Assembly: GCF_018138715.1 (NCBI RefSeq)
Contig: NZ_JAGSHX010000006.1
Span: 3,472,001 to 3,536,000, forward strand
Length of the DNA: 64,000 nt
Source of the DNA: Streptomyces asiaticus
Lineage (GTDB): Bacteria; Actinomycetota; Actinomycetes; Streptomycetales; Streptomycetaceae
Reading direction: 5' to 3'
A program made the position numbers and the translations under genes. Each line of letters begins with the position of its first letter. Positions within the stretch are counted from its first letter, which is position 1. Below are positions 25,556 to 36,782 of this stretch, piece by piece. The notes beneath the pieces were generated by a model. The model did not search any database. It was not told where the DNA came from and saw only the letters and a program-made list of their open reading frames with translations.

Positions 25556-26128
25556 CAGCGCCTTGCGCAACCGTAAACCTTCGGCGCGTGCAAGACGCAG
25601 CTGACCACGCGCCTCGCTACCAGACGCGAATCTTGAGCGGTAGCAGGCAGACGGTGTCGCTGCGCCGGACGGTGAGCTACAGAGCTACAACACCGAACGG
25701 GGGCGTACACCGGCACTTGTGTCCGGCTGTCGCACCAGCCAACGACAGTCGCCGGAGCAGGCTTGGATCGAACTCCTAAAGCGGGTGTCGCAGGTTCGAA
25801 TCCCGCTGGGCACCAGCCGAAACACCCTGTACCGATCATAGTCCGGGGCGTCCGCGGAGCGGCCGGACCTCGGGCGGATCCTGTTCGGGGGCATCGGCCT
25901 CGGCCCGTCGCATGGTCGCGACCAGCCACCAGCCACAGCGAGTCGTCCACGGAGAACCCCGCCCCAAGGGACCGGTCGCAGGGCATCGGCCCGGCCGGGA
26001 CGATCGAACTCCGCCTGCGAGGTCCCGCACCCGAGGTGCGGGAGTTCGGGCTTGTCACGCGTAACCAATGGGCGAGCAATTCGTTACTCAGTGCGATGAC
26101 GCGACATACCGTCGCACCGTGAGGGGCC
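25556..26128. other. Gene-free stretch containing the right island boundary
   Basis: 573 bases with no convincing gene. It includes the right tRNA-like repeat (25771-25850) and, after it, core-like GC-rich sequence with short inverted stretches such as GCACCCGAGGTGC (26029-26041). Nothing else recognised. Confidence 0.6.
25771..25850 (+). repeat. Right island boundary (attR-like): second 3' half of tRNA-Arg
   Basis: The sequence from AACTCCTAAAGCGGGTGTCG through GGGCACC and on to GTCCGGGGCG repeats 18325-18400. Here the anticodon loop reads CTCCTAA (anticodon CCU, Arg), the acceptor strand has lost two G, and the hairpin after it is decayed. No 5' half is present, so neither copy can give a working tRNA. 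Confidence 0.75.
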
Positions 26129-27133
26129 ATGCGAGCCGAATACACGCGCGAAGCACTTGCCGAAGCGGTGACCCGCTCATCGAGCTGGGCCGAACTCATG
26201 CGCGTCCTAGAGGTCAAGGCCAGCGGTGGCAGGCGTCGGGCCCTGCAGCAACTCGTGGCAGCACATGACATCGACACCGGCCACTTCAAGCAGCGCAGCC
26301 CGTGGAGCAAGTATTCGGACATGGCGATCGCCGAAGCCGTGGCGACGTCGACCACGTTGCGCGAAGTGGTCGAGAAGCTGGGGACACGCCCAGCGACGGG
26401 GACGCTGTCACACATTCGCAGAAGAATCGCGGCATCCGGCATCGATATCAGCCACATCGCCGGGCTGAACCGACCGCACATCGACTTGCCCTTCAGTCAC
26501 AACCAGCTGAGAGAAGCCGCCCTCTCCGGGGACAGTATCCGGTCCGTTGCGCGCCTTCTGGGGGTTCCCGACGACAGCCGGTCACGGGCCACCCTGCGCC
26601 GCATGCTGCACGAGCAGGAGATAGACGTCTCGCACTTCTCTCACGCTCGGATCACCATCCCCGAGGGTCCCCTTCGAGCAGCCGTCGCGGACAGCACGAG
26701 CTATGCCGAGGTGATGCGCGCCCTGGCCCTGCCGGTCAACGACTCCAACCACCGTCGTGTGCACCGCCAGACGGTCCGATTGGGCCTGGACACCACACAC
26801 TTCAAGCGGCGCACTCGGCGCCAGACCCGAGCGGTGGCGTCGAAGCCCGTGGCGGATGAGGTGCTCCGGGTCCGTCCGCCGGGTGCTCCTCGCACCAACC
26901 ACTCCCGGCTTCGTAAGGCCCTGGATGAAATCGGCCGCCCGTACAGGTGCGCGCGGTGCGGCAACACAGGCCAGTGGCAAGGGGTGAGCATGACGCTGCA
27001 GATTGATCACGTGAACGGCGACTGGCTCGATAACCGCCCGGAAAACCTGCGGTACCTCTGCCCGAATTGCCACGCGATCACGGATACGTGGTGCGGCCGG
27101 AATCGCGGGCGTAGACCCCGAGCTGCCACCTAG
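26129..27133 (+). CDS. HNH endonuclease with four helix-turn-helix-like repeats
   Basis: 334 residues. Four repeats of about 55 residues (approx. 5-55, 63-115, 120-175, 178-230) share the scheme L-x-A-V-x-S-x-S-x-E-x-M-R-x-L and end in IDTGHFK, IDISHIA, IDVSHFS, LDTTHFK; each is probably a small DNA-binding helical unit. The C-terminus is an HNH nuclease: CARCGNTG, LQIDHVNGDWLDNRPENLRY, LCPNCHAIT (two CxxC pairs, His-Asn-His). GAGGGG precedes ATG 26129. It lies between the right island end and tRNA-Leu, so it may be an independent invader related to homing endonucleases. Confidence 0.85.
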   Translation: MRAEYTREALAEAVTRSSSWAELMRVLEVKASGGRRRALQQLVAAHDIDTGHFKQRSPWSKYSDMAIAEAVATSTTLREVVEKLGTRPATGTLSHIRRRIAASGIDISHIAGLNRPHIDLPFSHNQLREAALSGDSIRSVARLLGVPDDSRSRATLRRMLHEQEIDVSHFSHARITIPEGPLRAAVADSTSYAEVMRALALPVNDSNHRRVHRQTVRLGLDTTHFKRRTRRQTRAVASKPVADEVLRVRPPGAPRTNHSRLRKALDEIGRPYRCARCGNTGQWQGVSMTLQIDHVNGDWLDNRPENLRYLCPNCHAITDTWCGRNRGRRPRAAT

Positions 27134-27187
27134 CGCCTACGCGAAGTGACCCGCCCGCCATTAGGCCGCTACGATGGCTCACGAGGA

Positions 27188-27273
27188 GCGGCGGTGGCGC
27201 AACGGCGACGCAGCAGACTTAGGATCTGTGGCCCGTGACAGGGCTTGAGGGTTCGAATCCCTTCCGCCGCACC
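27188..27273 (+). tRNA. tRNA-Leu (anticodon UAG)
   Basis: Acceptor GCGGCGG pairs with CCGCCGC. Anticodon arm CAGA-CTTAGGA-TCTG gives anticodon TAG (Leu, CUA codons). A long variable arm identifies class II, and T-arm GAGGG-TTCGAAT-CCCTT is nearly complete. CCA is not fully encoded (ACCG). Confidence 0.93.
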
Positions 27274-27277
27274 GCAT

Positions 27278-27312
27278 ACGGCCTGCGATTCATCGCTCGA
27301 ATCGCAGGCCGT
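27278..27312 (+). terminator. Terminator after tRNA-Leu
   Basis: ACGGCCTGCGATT pairs perfectly with AATCGCAGGCCGT around a nine-base loop, followed by TATACGTT. It lies four bases after the tRNA. It also faces the 3' end of rdgB, so it may work in both directions. Confidence 0.8.
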
Positions 27313-27335
27313 TATACGTTGCCGCAGCGCAGCAC

Positions 27336-27971
27336 CTATCCCAGGAGTTCGCGCACGACCGGGGCGATGGCGCGGAACGCCTTGCCGCGGTGGCTGATGG
27401 CGTTCTTCTCGTCGGGGGTCAGTTCGGCGCAGGTGCGGGTCTCGCCGTGGGGCTGGAGGATCGGGTCGTAGCCGAACCCCCCGCCGCCCACGGGCTCGTG
27501 GCGGAGGGTGCCGGTGAGCCGGCCGGAGACCACGCGCTCGGTGCCGTCGGGGAGGGCGAGGGCGGCGGCGCAGGCGAAGTGGGCGCCGCGGTGCTCGTCG
27601 GGGACGTCGGCGAGCTGGGCCAGCAGCAGATCGAGGTTGGCGCGGTCGTCGCCGTGCCGGCCCGACCAGCGGGCCGAGAAGATGCCCGGGGCGCCGCCGA
27701 GGACGTCCACGCAGAGGCCGGAGTCGTCGGCGATGGCGGGGTGGCCGGTGGCCCGGGCCAGGGCGTGGGCCTTGAGGAGGGCGTTCTCCGCGAAGGTCAC
27801 GCCGGTCTCCTTGACGTCCGGGACCTCCGGATAGGCGTCGGCGCCGACGAGTTCGACGTCGAGGCCGGTCTCGCCCAGGATCGAGCGCAGCTCGGTGATC
27901 TTGTAGGCGTTGCGGGTGGCGAGGATGAGACGGCGGGGGTGCGGAGGGTGTCCCTCAGTGCGCTGCTGCAT
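27336..27971 (-). CDS. rdgB: RdgB/HAM1 non-canonical purine NTP pyrophosphatase
   Basis: 211 residues, with the family sequence LILATRNAYKITELRSIL, the nucleotide site VTFAENALLKAHALA, the core ADDSGLCVDVLGGAPGIFSAR, and C-terminal GFGYDPIL and MSHRGKA-like ISHRGKAFRA. It hydrolyses ITP, XTP and their deoxy forms to monophosphates, keeping them out of nucleic acids. It starts at ATG 27971 after a poorly conserved His/Pro-rich leader. In Streptomyces rdgB and rph commonly lie together; here a lipoprotein gene separates them. Confidence 0.95.
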   Translation of the reverse strand: MQQRTEGHPPHPRRLILATRNAYKITELRSILGETGLDVELVGADAYPEVPDVKETGVTFAENALLKAHALARATGHPAIADDSGLCVDVLGGAPGIFSARWSGRHGDDRANLDLLLAQLADVPDEHRGAHFACAAALALPDGTERVVSGRLTGTLRHEPVGGGGFGYDPILQPHGETRTCAELTPDEKNAISHRGKAFRAIAPVVRELLG

Positions 27972-28018
27972 AGCTCTCGATTATCGAGGGTGGATGGCTC
28001 GTGCCGATCGCGGGGCGG

Positions 28019-28414
28019 TCAGGGCGAGCAGACGTTGGTGAGTTCGCCCGCCGCGTCCTTGACCGGGGTCAGATCGGGGTCCTTGCCGCTGTCCACGGAC
28101 TTCTGGACGTTGTCCACGGCCTTCTGGAGGTCGTCGATGGCCTTGCCGACGTCCGCGTTGTCGGTGCGGTCGCCGACCTTGTCGATGTCCTTGTCGAGGG
28201 AGTCCAGGATCTTGTCGGCCTGCTGCGGGTCGACGGCGGCGCCGGTCAGGGCGTCCTGGAGGTTGTCCACGTCGTTGGATATCTCGACCGCGAGCTGGGC
28301 GCAGTCCAGGGCCTTCTCCACCGCGCTGCAACCCACCGTGACCGGCACGGCGAGCGCGACGGCGGCGAGGGCGGTGAGGGCGGTCGTACGGCGGTGACGG
28401 TGGCGCGGCGCCAT
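28019..28414 (-). CDS. Secreted lipoprotein, helical
   Basis: 131 residues. The N-terminus has Arg residues, a hydrophobic core and the lipobox VTVGC (Cys near 29), so it is likely lipidated and membrane-tethered outside the cell. The mature part is built of helical segments rich in Asp, Lys and Val (LDKDIDKVGDRTDNADVGKA), probably a helical bundle, ending in a single Cys (NVCSP). No enzymatic motif. It lies between rph and rdgB with a gap of about 80 bases to rph. Role unknown. Confidence 0.85.
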   Translation of the reverse strand: MAPRHRHRRTTALTALAAVALAVPVTVGCSAVEKALDCAQLAVEISNDVDNLQDALTGAAVDPQQADKILDSLDKDIDKVGDRTDNADVGKAIDDLQKAVDNVQKSVDSGKDPDLTPVKDAAGELTNVCSP

Positions 28415-28494
28415 GGAATGGGTCCTTCCCCGGGAAAAGGTGCTGGTACCTGACTAAACGCCAGGCGCCGCGCGGCGGTTGCCCGATGCCGCCG

Positions 28495-29226
<732 letters not shown>

Positions 29227-29312
29227 GGGATGAGCCTATCGGCATCGCGAAGGGCCCCGGTCCGCGTCCGGCGCGGGCCCCGCCCCGGGGACGGCGCGGT
29301 GGGCTCAGTGGC

Positions 29313-29546
29313 TCACATCAGGTCTTCGATCTCGGCGGCGATGGGGTCCGCGTCGGTGCCGATGACCACCTGGATCGCCGTGCCCATCTTGACCACGCCA
29401 TGGGCGCCCGCGGCCTTCAGGAGGGCCTCGTCGACCAGGGCGGCGTCCTTGACCTCGGTACGGAGGCGGGTGATGCAGCCCTCGACCTCGATGATGTTGT
29501 CGATGCCGCCGAGCCCCTCGACGATCTTGTCAGCCTTGGTGGCCAT
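29313..29546 (-). CDS. nagF: PTS EIIB component (N-acetylglucosamine type)
   Basis: 77 residues, the compact EIIB of the glucose/N-acetylglucosamine family: KADKIVEGLGGIDNIIEVEG then CITRLR with phospho-acceptor Cys 24, and the closing GVVKMGTAIQVVIG, TDADPIA. It passes phosphate from EIIA to the sugar bound by the EIIC permease encoded divergently. In S. coelicolor, as I recall, nagF plus nagE2 form the GlcNAc importer. A DasR-type dre element 38 bases upstream supports GlcNAc-linked control. Confidence 0.9.
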   Translation of the reverse strand: MATKADKIVEGLGGIDNIIEVEGCITRLRTEVKDAALVDEALLKAAGAHGVVKMGTAIQVVIGTDADPIAAEIEDLM

Positions 29547-29583
29547 GTTCGCTCCTGTCGTCCTGCTGTCCGCGTTGCGACCA

Positions 29584-29599
29584 AGTGGTCTACACCATT
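29584..29599. promoter_or_regulatory. DasR-type dre operator 1 (upstream of EIIB gene)
   Basis: AGTGGTCTACACCATT matches the known dre consensus (ACTGGTCTAGACCACT) at 12 of 16 positions including GGTCTA-ACC. DasR represses PTS and GlcNAc genes and is released by glucosamine-6-phosphate. Confidence 0.85.
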
Positions 29600-29666
29600 A
29601 TGCGGGTGAGGAGGTCACTCGTCACATGGAAGAATAGATTCCTTTATCGGATCCCTACGTGCTACA

Positions 29667-29682
29667 ACAGGTCTACACCACA
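29667..29682. promoter_or_regulatory. DasR-type dre operator 2
   Basis: ACAGGTCTACACCACA keeps the GGTCTA-ACC core and lies 66 bases before the EIIC start. Directly abuts operator 3. Confidence 0.8.
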
Positions 29683-29698
29683 TGTGGTTTAGACCATA
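29683..29698. promoter_or_regulatory. DasR-type dre operator 3
   Basis: TGTGGTTTAGACCATA keeps the GG-T-TAGACC core and lies 50 bases before the EIIC start. Two adjacent sites suggest cooperative DasR binding at this promoter. Confidence 0.8.
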
Positions 29699-29747
29699 GA
29701 GCGGGCCGCCCCTTCCCCCGAGAGCCCGCCTCACCAGGAGGAATCCG

Positions 29748-31055
<1,308 letters not shown>

Positions 31056-31067
31056 CCCCACCGCGAA

Positions 31068-31111
31068 ACGGCGAAGCGCCGGGCTGGTCCTCCAGCCCGG
31101 CGCTTCGCCGT
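31068..31111 (+). terminator. Perfect 20-bp hairpin after the PTS gene
   Basis: ACGGCGAAGCGCCGGGCTGG pairs perfectly with the sequence 31092-31111 around a four-base loop. Located 13 bases after the stop and 24 before the stop of the convergent gene, so it can serve both. Confidence 0.9.
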
Positions 31112-31134
31112 CTCCGCGCCGCCGCGCGGCCCGC

Positions 31135-31887
31135 TCAGACCTCGTAGACCGCGCCCGCCTTGGCCAGCTCCACCGGCCCGCCGAAGACCGCCTGGGCGTC
31201 GCGCTGGTTGATCTGGGGGTCCGTCCACGGCGGCACATGGGTGAGCACCAGGGCCCCTACCCCCGCCCGCAGCGCGTGCTCACCCGCCTCGCGGCCGTTG
31301 AGATGCAGCCCCGGGATGTCCTCCTTGCCGTGCGTGAAGGCCGCCTCACACAGGAAGAGGTCGCCGCCCCTGGCCAGGTCCACCAGGGCCTCACAGGGGC
31401 CCGTGTCGCCCGAGTAGACCAGCGAGCGGCCGCCGTACTCGATCCGGAAGCCGTACGCCTCCACCGGATGGCAGACGCGCTCGGCGCGGATGGTGAAGGG
31501 GCCGATCTCGAAGCTGCCGGGCGTGAGCGTGCGGAAGTCGAAGACCTCGCGCATCGACTTCTCGTCGGGCACGTCGTCGTACGCCTGGACCAGCCGTCGC
31601 TCGGTGTCCTCGGGGCCGTAGACGGGGATCGCCTCGGCGCGGCCACCGTCGTGCCGGTAGTAGCGCGCGACGAAGTATCCGCACATGTCGATGAAGTGAT
31701 CGGGGTGGAGATGGGACAGCAGCACGGCGTCGAGGTCGTAGAGACCGCAGTGGCGCTGCAACTCGCCAAGGGCGCCATTGCCCATGTCGAGGAGCAGCCG
31801 GAAGCCGTCGGCCTCGATGAGGTAGCTCGAGCAGGCCGATTCCGCGGACGGGAACGACCCTGAGCATCCGACGACGGTGAGCTTCAT
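31135..31887 (-). CDS. MBL-fold metallo-hydrolase (RNase Z-like family)
   Basis: 250 residues. Zinc motif HLHPDHFIDM (HxHxDH), a second His in VCHPVEAYG, Asp in VYSGDTGPCEAL and a late His in LTHVPPW complete the metallo-beta-lactamase site. The N-terminus MKLTVVGCSGSFPSAES is typical of small tRNase Z-like or cyclic-nucleotide phosphodiesterase-like enzymes of unknown substrate. The open frame continues further upstream, but ATG 31887 begins the conserved strand and follows GGAGG. In other streptomycetes it also sits next to the PTS genes, as I recall. Confidence 0.9.
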   Translation of the reverse strand: MKLTVVGCSGSFPSAESACSSYLIEADGFRLLLDMGNGALGELQRHCGLYDLDAVLLSHLHPDHFIDMCGYFVARYYRHDGGRAEAIPVYGPEDTERRLVQAYDDVPDEKSMREVFDFRTLTPGSFEIGPFTIRAERVCHPVEAYGFRIEYGGRSLVYSGDTGPCEALVDLARGGDLFLCEAAFTHGKEDIPGLHLNGREAGEHALRAGVGALVLTHVPPWTDPQINQRDAQAVFGGPVELAKAGAVYEV

Positions 31888-32039
31888 GAAGCAGGAACCT
31901 CCTTGGGGGGTCCCCATGCCGAGGGCCATGGGCGGGTGCGGGGGGTCATGCGGTGCCCACGAGCGTAAGGCGCGAAAGCCCAGGCAGCTCCTCCACGGGG
32001 CCGCGTTGTGGGCGGAATCACCAGGACGGAGCCGGGTGG

Positions 32040-32109
32040 CGCCCGGCCTTGCCCCCCGCCGGCCGATCCGGGCCCTGCGGGCCATGCCCCCGCCGGCCGA
32101 TCCGGCCCC
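32040..32109. repeat. Short direct repeat between MBL gene and cysM
   Basis: CCCCCGCCGGCCGATCCGG occurs at 32058-32075 and 32089-32106 (one base trimmed), 31 bases apart. It may form alternative hairpins downstream of cysM. Confidence 0.6.
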
Positions 32110-33432
<1,323 letters not shown>

Positions 33433-33549
33433 TCAGGCGGCCACGGCGCGGCGCGGACACATCGCGCTGGCGAGCCGGCACAGGTCGACGTGGAGCCGCG
33501 CCACGAGCAGCATGCCCGGCGTCTTCTCGCTCACGTCATCGAAAACCAT
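33433..33549 (-). CDS. Putative cysteine-responsive leader peptide upstream of cysO-cysM
   Basis: 38 codons: MVFDDVSEKTPGMLLVARLH, then VDLCRLASAMCPRRAVAA. The ARLHVDLCR stretch is the recognisable core of the short actinobacterial leader peptides that precede sulfur-assimilation genes. Cys occurs twice near the end, so ribosomes would stall there when cysteinyl-tRNA is low, allowing cysO-cysM expression. This is inference from position and composition. A GTG 15 bases downstream is an alternative start. It is too short to be called by many gene finders. Confidence 0.75.
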   Translation of the reverse strand: MVFDDVSEKTPGMLLVARLHVDLCRLASAMCPRRAVAA

Positions 33550-33640
33550 GGACTCATCGTATCGATTCCCGAACCGGGCTCCGGTAGGTGATCCCGCGAT
33601 ACGGACGGGTAGTGACCGTGATACGAGACGACGCGCCGAT

Positions 33641-34072
33641 TCAGCCACCCGGGACGATCTCCACCTCTTCCTCGGTGACCTCGCCGTCCACGATCCGGAA
33701 GGACCGGAACTGGAAGGGTCCCTCGTCATTGCCGCATTCGGCCGTGGAGACCAGGACGTAGTGGGCACTGGGCTCATTGGCGTAGGAGATGTCGGTACGG
33801 GAGGGGTACGCCTCGGTGGCGGTGTGCGAGTGGTAGATGACCACCGGCTCCTCGTCCCGGTCGTCCATCTCGCGGTAGAGCTTGAGCAGGTCACCCGAGT
33901 CGAACTCGTAGAAGGTGGGGGAACGGGCCGCGTTCAGCATCGGGATGAACCGCTCGGGGCGGCCGCTTCCGGCCGGGCCCGCGATCACGCCGCATGCCTC
34001 GTCGGGGTGGTCGGCGCGGGCGTGCGCGACGATCTTGTCGTGGAGCGCCTGGGTGATGGTCAGCATGGCCAC
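33641..34072 (-). CDS. mec: Mec-type JAMM metallopeptidase (CysO-cysteine hydrolase)
   Basis: 143 residues. The JAMM motif reads HSHTATEAYPSRTDISYA (HxH-x7-S-x2-D), with a Glu in the N-terminal ADHPDEACGVIAG. Mec cleaves cysteine off the CysO C-terminus in the cytoplasm, finishing the pathway encoded just downstream. A gap of about 90 bases separates it from the leader peptide, which may have its own promoter. Start is GTG 34072 or ATG 34066; neither has a strong SD. Confidence 0.9.
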   Translation of the reverse strand: MAMLTITQALHDKIVAHARADHPDEACGVIAGPAGSGRPERFIPMLNAARSPTFYEFDSGDLLKLYREMDDRDEEPVVIYHSHTATEAYPSRTDISYANEPSAHYVLVSTAECGNDEGPFQFRSFRIVDGEVTEEEVEIVPGG

Positions 34073-34146
34073 AGAATAGGAGGCGGGCTCCGGACATCGG
34101 TCCGGAGCCCGCCTGCTGAGATGCTGTGCCCGAAAGGCGATACGGG

Positions 34147-35565
34147 TTACTTGCGCGCGTACTCCGGCTCCGCCTGGGCGTCACGGGCACCCGGCTGGGC
34201 GCCGCCACCGTTCGACTTCAGCACGAACCAGCCGATCACCAGCAGCACGGCCCAGCCGGCGCCCACGTACAGACAGACCCGGGCGTCCTTGTCGTACGCG
34301 ATCAGGCCGGTCACGATGATCAGGAAGATCAGCGCCACCCAGCTGAAGACGGCGCCGCCGGGGGCCGGGAAGGACGAGGCCGGCAGCCGGCCCGAGGTCA
34401 CGGCCTTGCGGTACTTGATGTGGCTGAGCAGGATCATCGCCCAGGCCCAGATGCCCGCGGCCGTGGCCACCGAGGTGACGTACTCGAACGCCTTCTCGGG
34501 GACCATGTAGTTGAGGATCACGCCGATGCCCATCAGCGCCACGGAGACGGTGATGCCGATGGCCGGGGTCTTACGGGCGTTGAGCCTGCCGAAGGCCTTG
34601 GGTGCCTCGCTGTTGGCGGCCAGGCCGCGCAGCATCCGGCCGGTGGAGTACATCCCGGAGTTACAGGAGGACAGGGCCGCGGTGAGCACCACGAAGTTGA
34701 CGATGCCGGCCGCGAACGGGATGCCGATCTTGGAGAAGGCGTGCACGAAGGGGCTCTCGCCGGCCGAGAACTCGGTCCACTTGACGACGGCGAGCAGCAC
34801 CACCAGGGCACCGACGTAGAAGATGATGATGCGCCAGGGCAGGGTGTTGATCGCCTTGGGCAGGGTCTTCTCGGGGTCCTCGGACTCGCCCGCGGTGACG
34901 CCGACCAGCTCGACGGCGAGGTAGGCGAACATCACGCCCTGGAGGGTCATCAGGCTGTCGCCGATGCCGTTGGGGAAGAACCCGCCGTGCGACCAGAGGT
35001 TGGAGGCGGCCGCGGTGTCACCGGCGTCGGAGAAGCCGAGGGTGAGCACGCCCAGGCCGATGACGATCATGCCGATGATCGCGGTGACCTTGACCATCGA
35101 GAACCAGAACTCGACCTCACCGAAGATCTTCACCGAGATCAGGTTGACGCCGAACAGCACCACCAGGAAGACCAGGGCGCTGACCCACTGCGGGATCGAG
35201 GGGAACCAGTAGTTGATGTAGATGGCGGCGGCCGTGAGCTCGGCCATACCGGTCACCACCCACATCAGCCAGTACGTCCACCCCGTGACGAAGCCGAAGA
35301 ACGGGCCGAGGAACTCCCGGGCGTACTCCGCGAAGGACCCGGAGACCGGGCGGTACAGGAGCAGCTCACCGAGCGCTCTCATGATGAAGAAGATGACCAC
35401 ACCCGCGAGGGCGTACATCAGGATGATGCTGGGGCCGGCCTTGGCGATGTTCGCCCCGGCACCCATGAACAGGCCGACGCCGATGGCGCCGCCGATAGCG
35501 ATCATCTGGACCTGGCGACTGCCAAGGCCGCGCTCATAGCCCTCTTCCGGAGCCGCTGAGGTCAT
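34147..35565 (-). CDS. APC-family amino acid permease
   Basis: 472 residues, 12 membrane spans. The start region RQVQMIAIGGAIGVGLFMGA is the classic amino-acid permease signature with the broken first helix, followed by LGELLLYRPVSGSFAEYARE. The protein resembles the AnsP/GabP/CycA group (amino acid/proton symporters); specificity cannot be read. The ATG at 35565 starts the conserved region; a longer frame lacks support. An inverted repeat CGATCGCA-GTGA-TGCGATCG sits 139 bases upstream. Confidence 0.93.
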   Translation of the reverse strand: MTSAAPEEGYERGLGSRQVQMIAIGGAIGVGLFMGAGANIAKAGPSIILMYALAGVVIFFIMRALGELLLYRPVSGSFAEYAREFLGPFFGFVTGWTYWLMWVVTGMAELTAAAIYINYWFPSIPQWVSALVFLVVLFGVNLISVKIFGEVEFWFSMVKVTAIIGMIVIGLGVLTLGFSDAGDTAAASNLWSHGGFFPNGIGDSLMTLQGVMFAYLAVELVGVTAGESEDPEKTLPKAINTLPWRIIIFYVGALVVLLAVVKWTEFSAGESPFVHAFSKIGIPFAAGIVNFVVLTAALSSCNSGMYSTGRMLRGLAANSEAPKAFGRLNARKTPAIGITVSVALMGIGVILNYMVPEKAFEYVTSVATAAGIWAWAMILLSHIKYRKAVTSGRLPASSFPAPGGAVFSWVALIFLIIVTGLIAYDKDARVCLYVGAGWAVLLVIGWFVLKSNGGGAQPGARDAQAEPEYARK

Positions 35566-35703
35566 ATTGCTGCGCCTTTCTCCCTGTGGCGGCTGGCTGC
35601 GATCGTGAAGATTTACCACGACCGCCACGCTGATCGACTGCGCCGCATGTGGTGCACACCACAGGAAGAAGCGGACAAAAGTTGCGCTGCACAACAAAGG
35701 CAG

Positions 35704-35723
35704 CGATCGCAGTGATGCGATCG
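35704..35723. promoter_or_regulatory. Inverted repeat upstream of the amino acid permease
   Basis: CGATCGCA-GTGA-TGCGATCG, eight perfect pairs with a four-base spacer. A related half-site GCTGCGATCGTG lies at 35597-35608 nearer the start. Likely operator for an unlinked regulator. Confidence 0.55.
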
Positions 35724-35776
35724 TTATCCGGAGTTGAGCATCCTCTAAACGAACACTCAGTAGTTGCCGGAGGAAA

Positions 35777-36388
35777 TCATTCCGGCATGAGCGTCTCGAT
35801 CAGGGTCTCCTGGAGCCCGCCGAGCCAGAAGTACGCCATCACCATCGGCTTGCGCGGATCGGAGTCCGGCAGCCGCAGCAGCTCACCGCCGTCGTCCTCG
35901 TCGGTGACCTCCAGCCGGGTCCCGATGGCCAGCCGCAGGTCGTTCAGCGCGCCCAGCCAGTGCCGGGACCTCTCCGGCGCCAGCTCCAGCACCGCGGGGG
36001 CCCCACCCGAGGAGCCGGGGCCCAGCGCGTCCAGGTCGCGCACCACCGTCAGGGCGTCATCGCGCTTGCGCGCCCGCAGGTCGTTCTCGGTGAAGCGGCG
36101 GAACTCCGCGGACGCCTCCCGCGCCTCCTTCTCCTCCCGCGCCCCGAGCTCCTGGTCCGGCGGGGAGTAGGCGTCCGGGAAGAGCCGGGCGAGCGCCGGA
36201 TCCTCCGGCGGCTTGCTGGGGCCGTCCGCGAAGAGCGCGGCCAAGGGATCCTCGCCCTCGGCGGGCTGGTCGCCCGGGCCGATCAGCTCGGCGAGCTGCA
36301 TGGCCAGGCTGCGCAGGATGGAGATCTCCACCTCGTCCAGGGCGATGGCGGCGCCGCCGCCCGGCAACGGCTCGAAACGTCCCGACAT
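35777..36388 (-). CDS. DUF2017 domain-containing protein
   Basis: 203 residues, start [20 protein letters not shown]. An amphipathic, acidic helical protein that ends GLQETLIETLMPE. DUF2017 proteins follow clpS in most actinobacteria. The start codon overlaps the clpS stop (ATGA), so both are translated together, suggesting a link to N-degron or Clp-dependent proteolysis; no mechanism is known. Confidence 0.92.
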   Translation of the reverse strand: MSGRFEPLPGGGAAIALDEVEISILRSLAMQLAELIGPGDQPAEGEDPLAALFADGPSKPPEDPALARLFPDAYSPPDQELGAREEKEAREASAEFRRFTENDLRARKRDDALTVVRDLDALGPGSSGGAPAVLELAPERSRHWLGALNDLRLAIGTRLEVTDEDDGGELLRLPDSDPRKPMVMAYFWLGGLQETLIETLMPE

Positions 36389-36699
36389 CAGCGCTCCTGC
36401 TGGAGGGTCGCCCACAGGCCGTAGCCGTGCATCGCCTGCACGTCGCGCTCCATCTCCTCGCGGGTGCCGCTCGAGACGATCGCGCGGCCTTTGTGGTGGA
36501 CGTCGAGCATCAAACGGTTGGCCTTGTCCTTGGAGTAGCCGAAGTAGCTCTGAAAAACGTAGGTCACATAGCTCATGAGATTGACGGGGTCGTTATGGAC
36601 CACCGTCACCCAGGGAACGTCGGGCTCCGGCACCGACGAGGGTGCTTCACGGGATTCGGGACGTTCGATCTCCACGGGCGCGACACTCACACGTCCCAT
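36388..36699 (-). CDS. clpS: Clp protease adaptor ClpS
   Basis: 103 residues. The conserved core [20 protein letters not shown], then [20 protein letters not shown] and [16 protein letters not shown] carries the N-degron-binding Asn-Asp-Pro loop and the ClpA/C-contact residues. ClpS hands substrates with destabilising N-termini to ClpC/ClpP. The start at ATG 36699 is chosen by homology; upstream frame reaches into the promoter of divergent pncB. Head-to-head gap is 83 bases. Confidence 0.93.
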   Translation of the reverse strand: MGRVSVAPVEIERPESREAPSSVPEPDVPWVTVVHNDPVNLMSYVTYVFQSYFGYSKDKANRLMLDVHHKGRAIVSSGTREEMERDVQAMHGYGLWATLQQER

Positions 36700-36782
36700 G
36701 CTGCCACCCGGCAGGGGCCGTCGCCTAAACCGGCACCCAGATCTCGTCACTCTGACGAGTACGGGAGGTAGCATCGTCAACC

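Larger units (their letters stand above)
18325..25850. mobile_element. Integrated accessory island (decayed integrative element) at a tRNA-Arg-like site
   Basis: About 7.5 kb between two direct repeats of a tRNA 3' half. The left end holds a tyrosine-recombinase relic whose C-terminus points at attL, the usual place for an integrase. Inside are genes unlike the flanking core: a glycosylase-like/BRCT pair, an XRE regulator with small overlapping genes common in Streptomyces integrative elements, a broken transposase, a broken winged-helix gene, and a HEPN-like gene of clearly lower GC. No replication (Rep) or FtsK/Tra-type transfer gene remains, so the element appears immobile. Confidence 0.75.

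Noticed and set aside
25387..26481. 364-codon open frame on the - strand over the right island end
   Set aside because: It overlaps the 3' end of the HEPN-like gene and the start of the HNH gene, crosses the tRNA-like repeat, and shows no domain.
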